This document shows, piece by piece, positions 23,661-23,966 of a stretch of 23,966 bases of DNA (the first letter of the stretch is position 1; the number at the start of each line of letters is the position of its first letter). The position numbers were made by a program, and so were the translations under genes. Source of the stretch: Bacteroidota bacterium. Its GTDB lineage: Bacteria > Bacteroidota > Bacteroidia > Chitinophagales > Saprospiraceae. The stretch covers positions 1-23,966 of the forward strand of contig JAKQGD010000631.1 of assembly GCA_029573365.1 (NCBI GenBank), written 5' to 3'. Under the pieces are notes generated by a model that was not told the origin of the DNA, searched no databases, and worked only from the letters and a program-made list of their open reading frames with translations.

Positions 23661-23966
23661 ATGACCGCATATGTATTTCCGGGCCAGGGTGCTCAGTTTG
23701 AAGGTATGGGTAGGGACCTTTACGAAGGTGGGGGGGCTGCCAGAGATGTATTCCACCAGGCCGATGAAATTATGGGCTTCTGTTTGTCAGATATCATGTT
23801 TGGAGGCACGGCCGATGATCTAAGACAAACCAGGGTCACACAGCCGGCACTTTTTGTGCACTCTATTGCTACACTGCGTACCAGGGCAACATCCCAGCCA
23901 GAGGCTGTGGCGGGGCATTCGCTGGGCGAATTTTCAGCCTTGGTAGCCAATAAAACGCTTACTTTT
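23661..23966 (+). CDS. fabD: Malonyl-CoA:ACP transacylase FabD (N-terminal part, runs off the window)
   Basis: The frame starts at ATG 23661 and stays open to the right edge, giving 102 residues. It begins MTAYVFPGQGAQFEGMG, the family's PGQGAQ start, and contains TQPALF and AGHSLGEFSA with nucleophile Ser87. FabD loads malonyl groups onto acyl carrier protein for fatty acid synthesis in the cytosol. The catalytic His and the C-terminal half are outside the window. It follows folE by 8 bases and may share its transcript. Confidence 0.95.
   Translation, partial: MTAYVFPGQGAQFEGMGRDLYEGGGAARDVFHQADEIMGFCLSDIMFGGTADDLRQTRVTQPALFVHSIATLRTRATSQPEAVAGHSLGEFSALVANKTLTF

Noticed and set aside
1..23966. 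Mobile elements, CRISPR arrays, phage genes or a defence island
   Set aside because: No transposase, integrase, direct-repeat array, terminal inverted repeats or toxin-antitoxin-like gene pair was seen. tRNA 3' ends are followed by normal sequence and not by an integrase gene.

Overview
The window looks like an ordinary chromosomal segment of a Bacteroidota bacterium, plausibly a Saprospiria/Chitinophagia-type lineage. Three things point there. A secreted protease carries SprB-type repeats and a type IX secretion (T9SS) sorting tail. The glutamine synthetase is the large type III form. Promoters follow the Bacteroidota pattern (a TTG-type -33 element and a TAnnTTTG -7 element), with AT-rich leaders and little Shine-Dalgarno signal. 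The lineage call is an inference from gene content; no 16S rRNA gene is present.

Layout. 1-838: the tail of an unknown gene, then purine nucleoside phosphorylase (deoD). 987-5402: a 1471-residue secreted reprolysin-like zinc metalloprotease. 5596-7785: type III glutamine synthetase, with two inverted repeats around its likely promoter. 7813-10358 (minus strand): an apparent three-gene operon of esterase, Gfo/Idh/MocA oxidoreductase and nitrilase-superfamily amidase. 10460-11101: a zinc-ribbon methyltransferase, tail-to-tail with an MFS transporter (11098-12258, minus) that lies downstream of signal peptide peptidase SppA (12310-14082, minus). 14270-16068: the two membrane subunits of a TRAP transporter, with no substrate-binding subunit in view. 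16079-17479 (minus): ruvB behind an IscA-type iron-sulfur carrier. 17618-19815: a conserved hypothetical membrane protein followed by a 5'-nucleotidase split into two genes, with the C-terminal domain encoded first as a lipoprotein. 20114-21520: dnaA behind a very AT-rich leader. 21561-22037: a thioredoxin-fold lipoprotein. 22051-22478: tRNA-Val(GAC), tRNA-Ser(GCT) and tRNA-Pro(TGG), closed by a clear intrinsic terminator. 22631-23966: eukaryote-type 6-pyruvoyl-tetrahydropterin synthase, GTP cyclohydrolase I (folE) and the start of fabD.

How the genes work together. FolE makes dihydroneopterin triphosphate, which the neighbouring pterin synthase uses. The two nucleotidase halves together carry a full UshA-like catalytic and substrate-binding set. 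DeoD handles purine nucleosides and the nucleotidase releases them, but these loci are far apart and probably separately transcribed. I saw no mobile element, CRISPR array, phage gene or obvious defence system. The points most worth a second look are the split nucleotidase, the TRAP pair without a binding protein, the paired-cysteine bipartite repeats in the protease, the dyads at the glutamine synthetase promoter and the AT-rich structured leader of dnaA.
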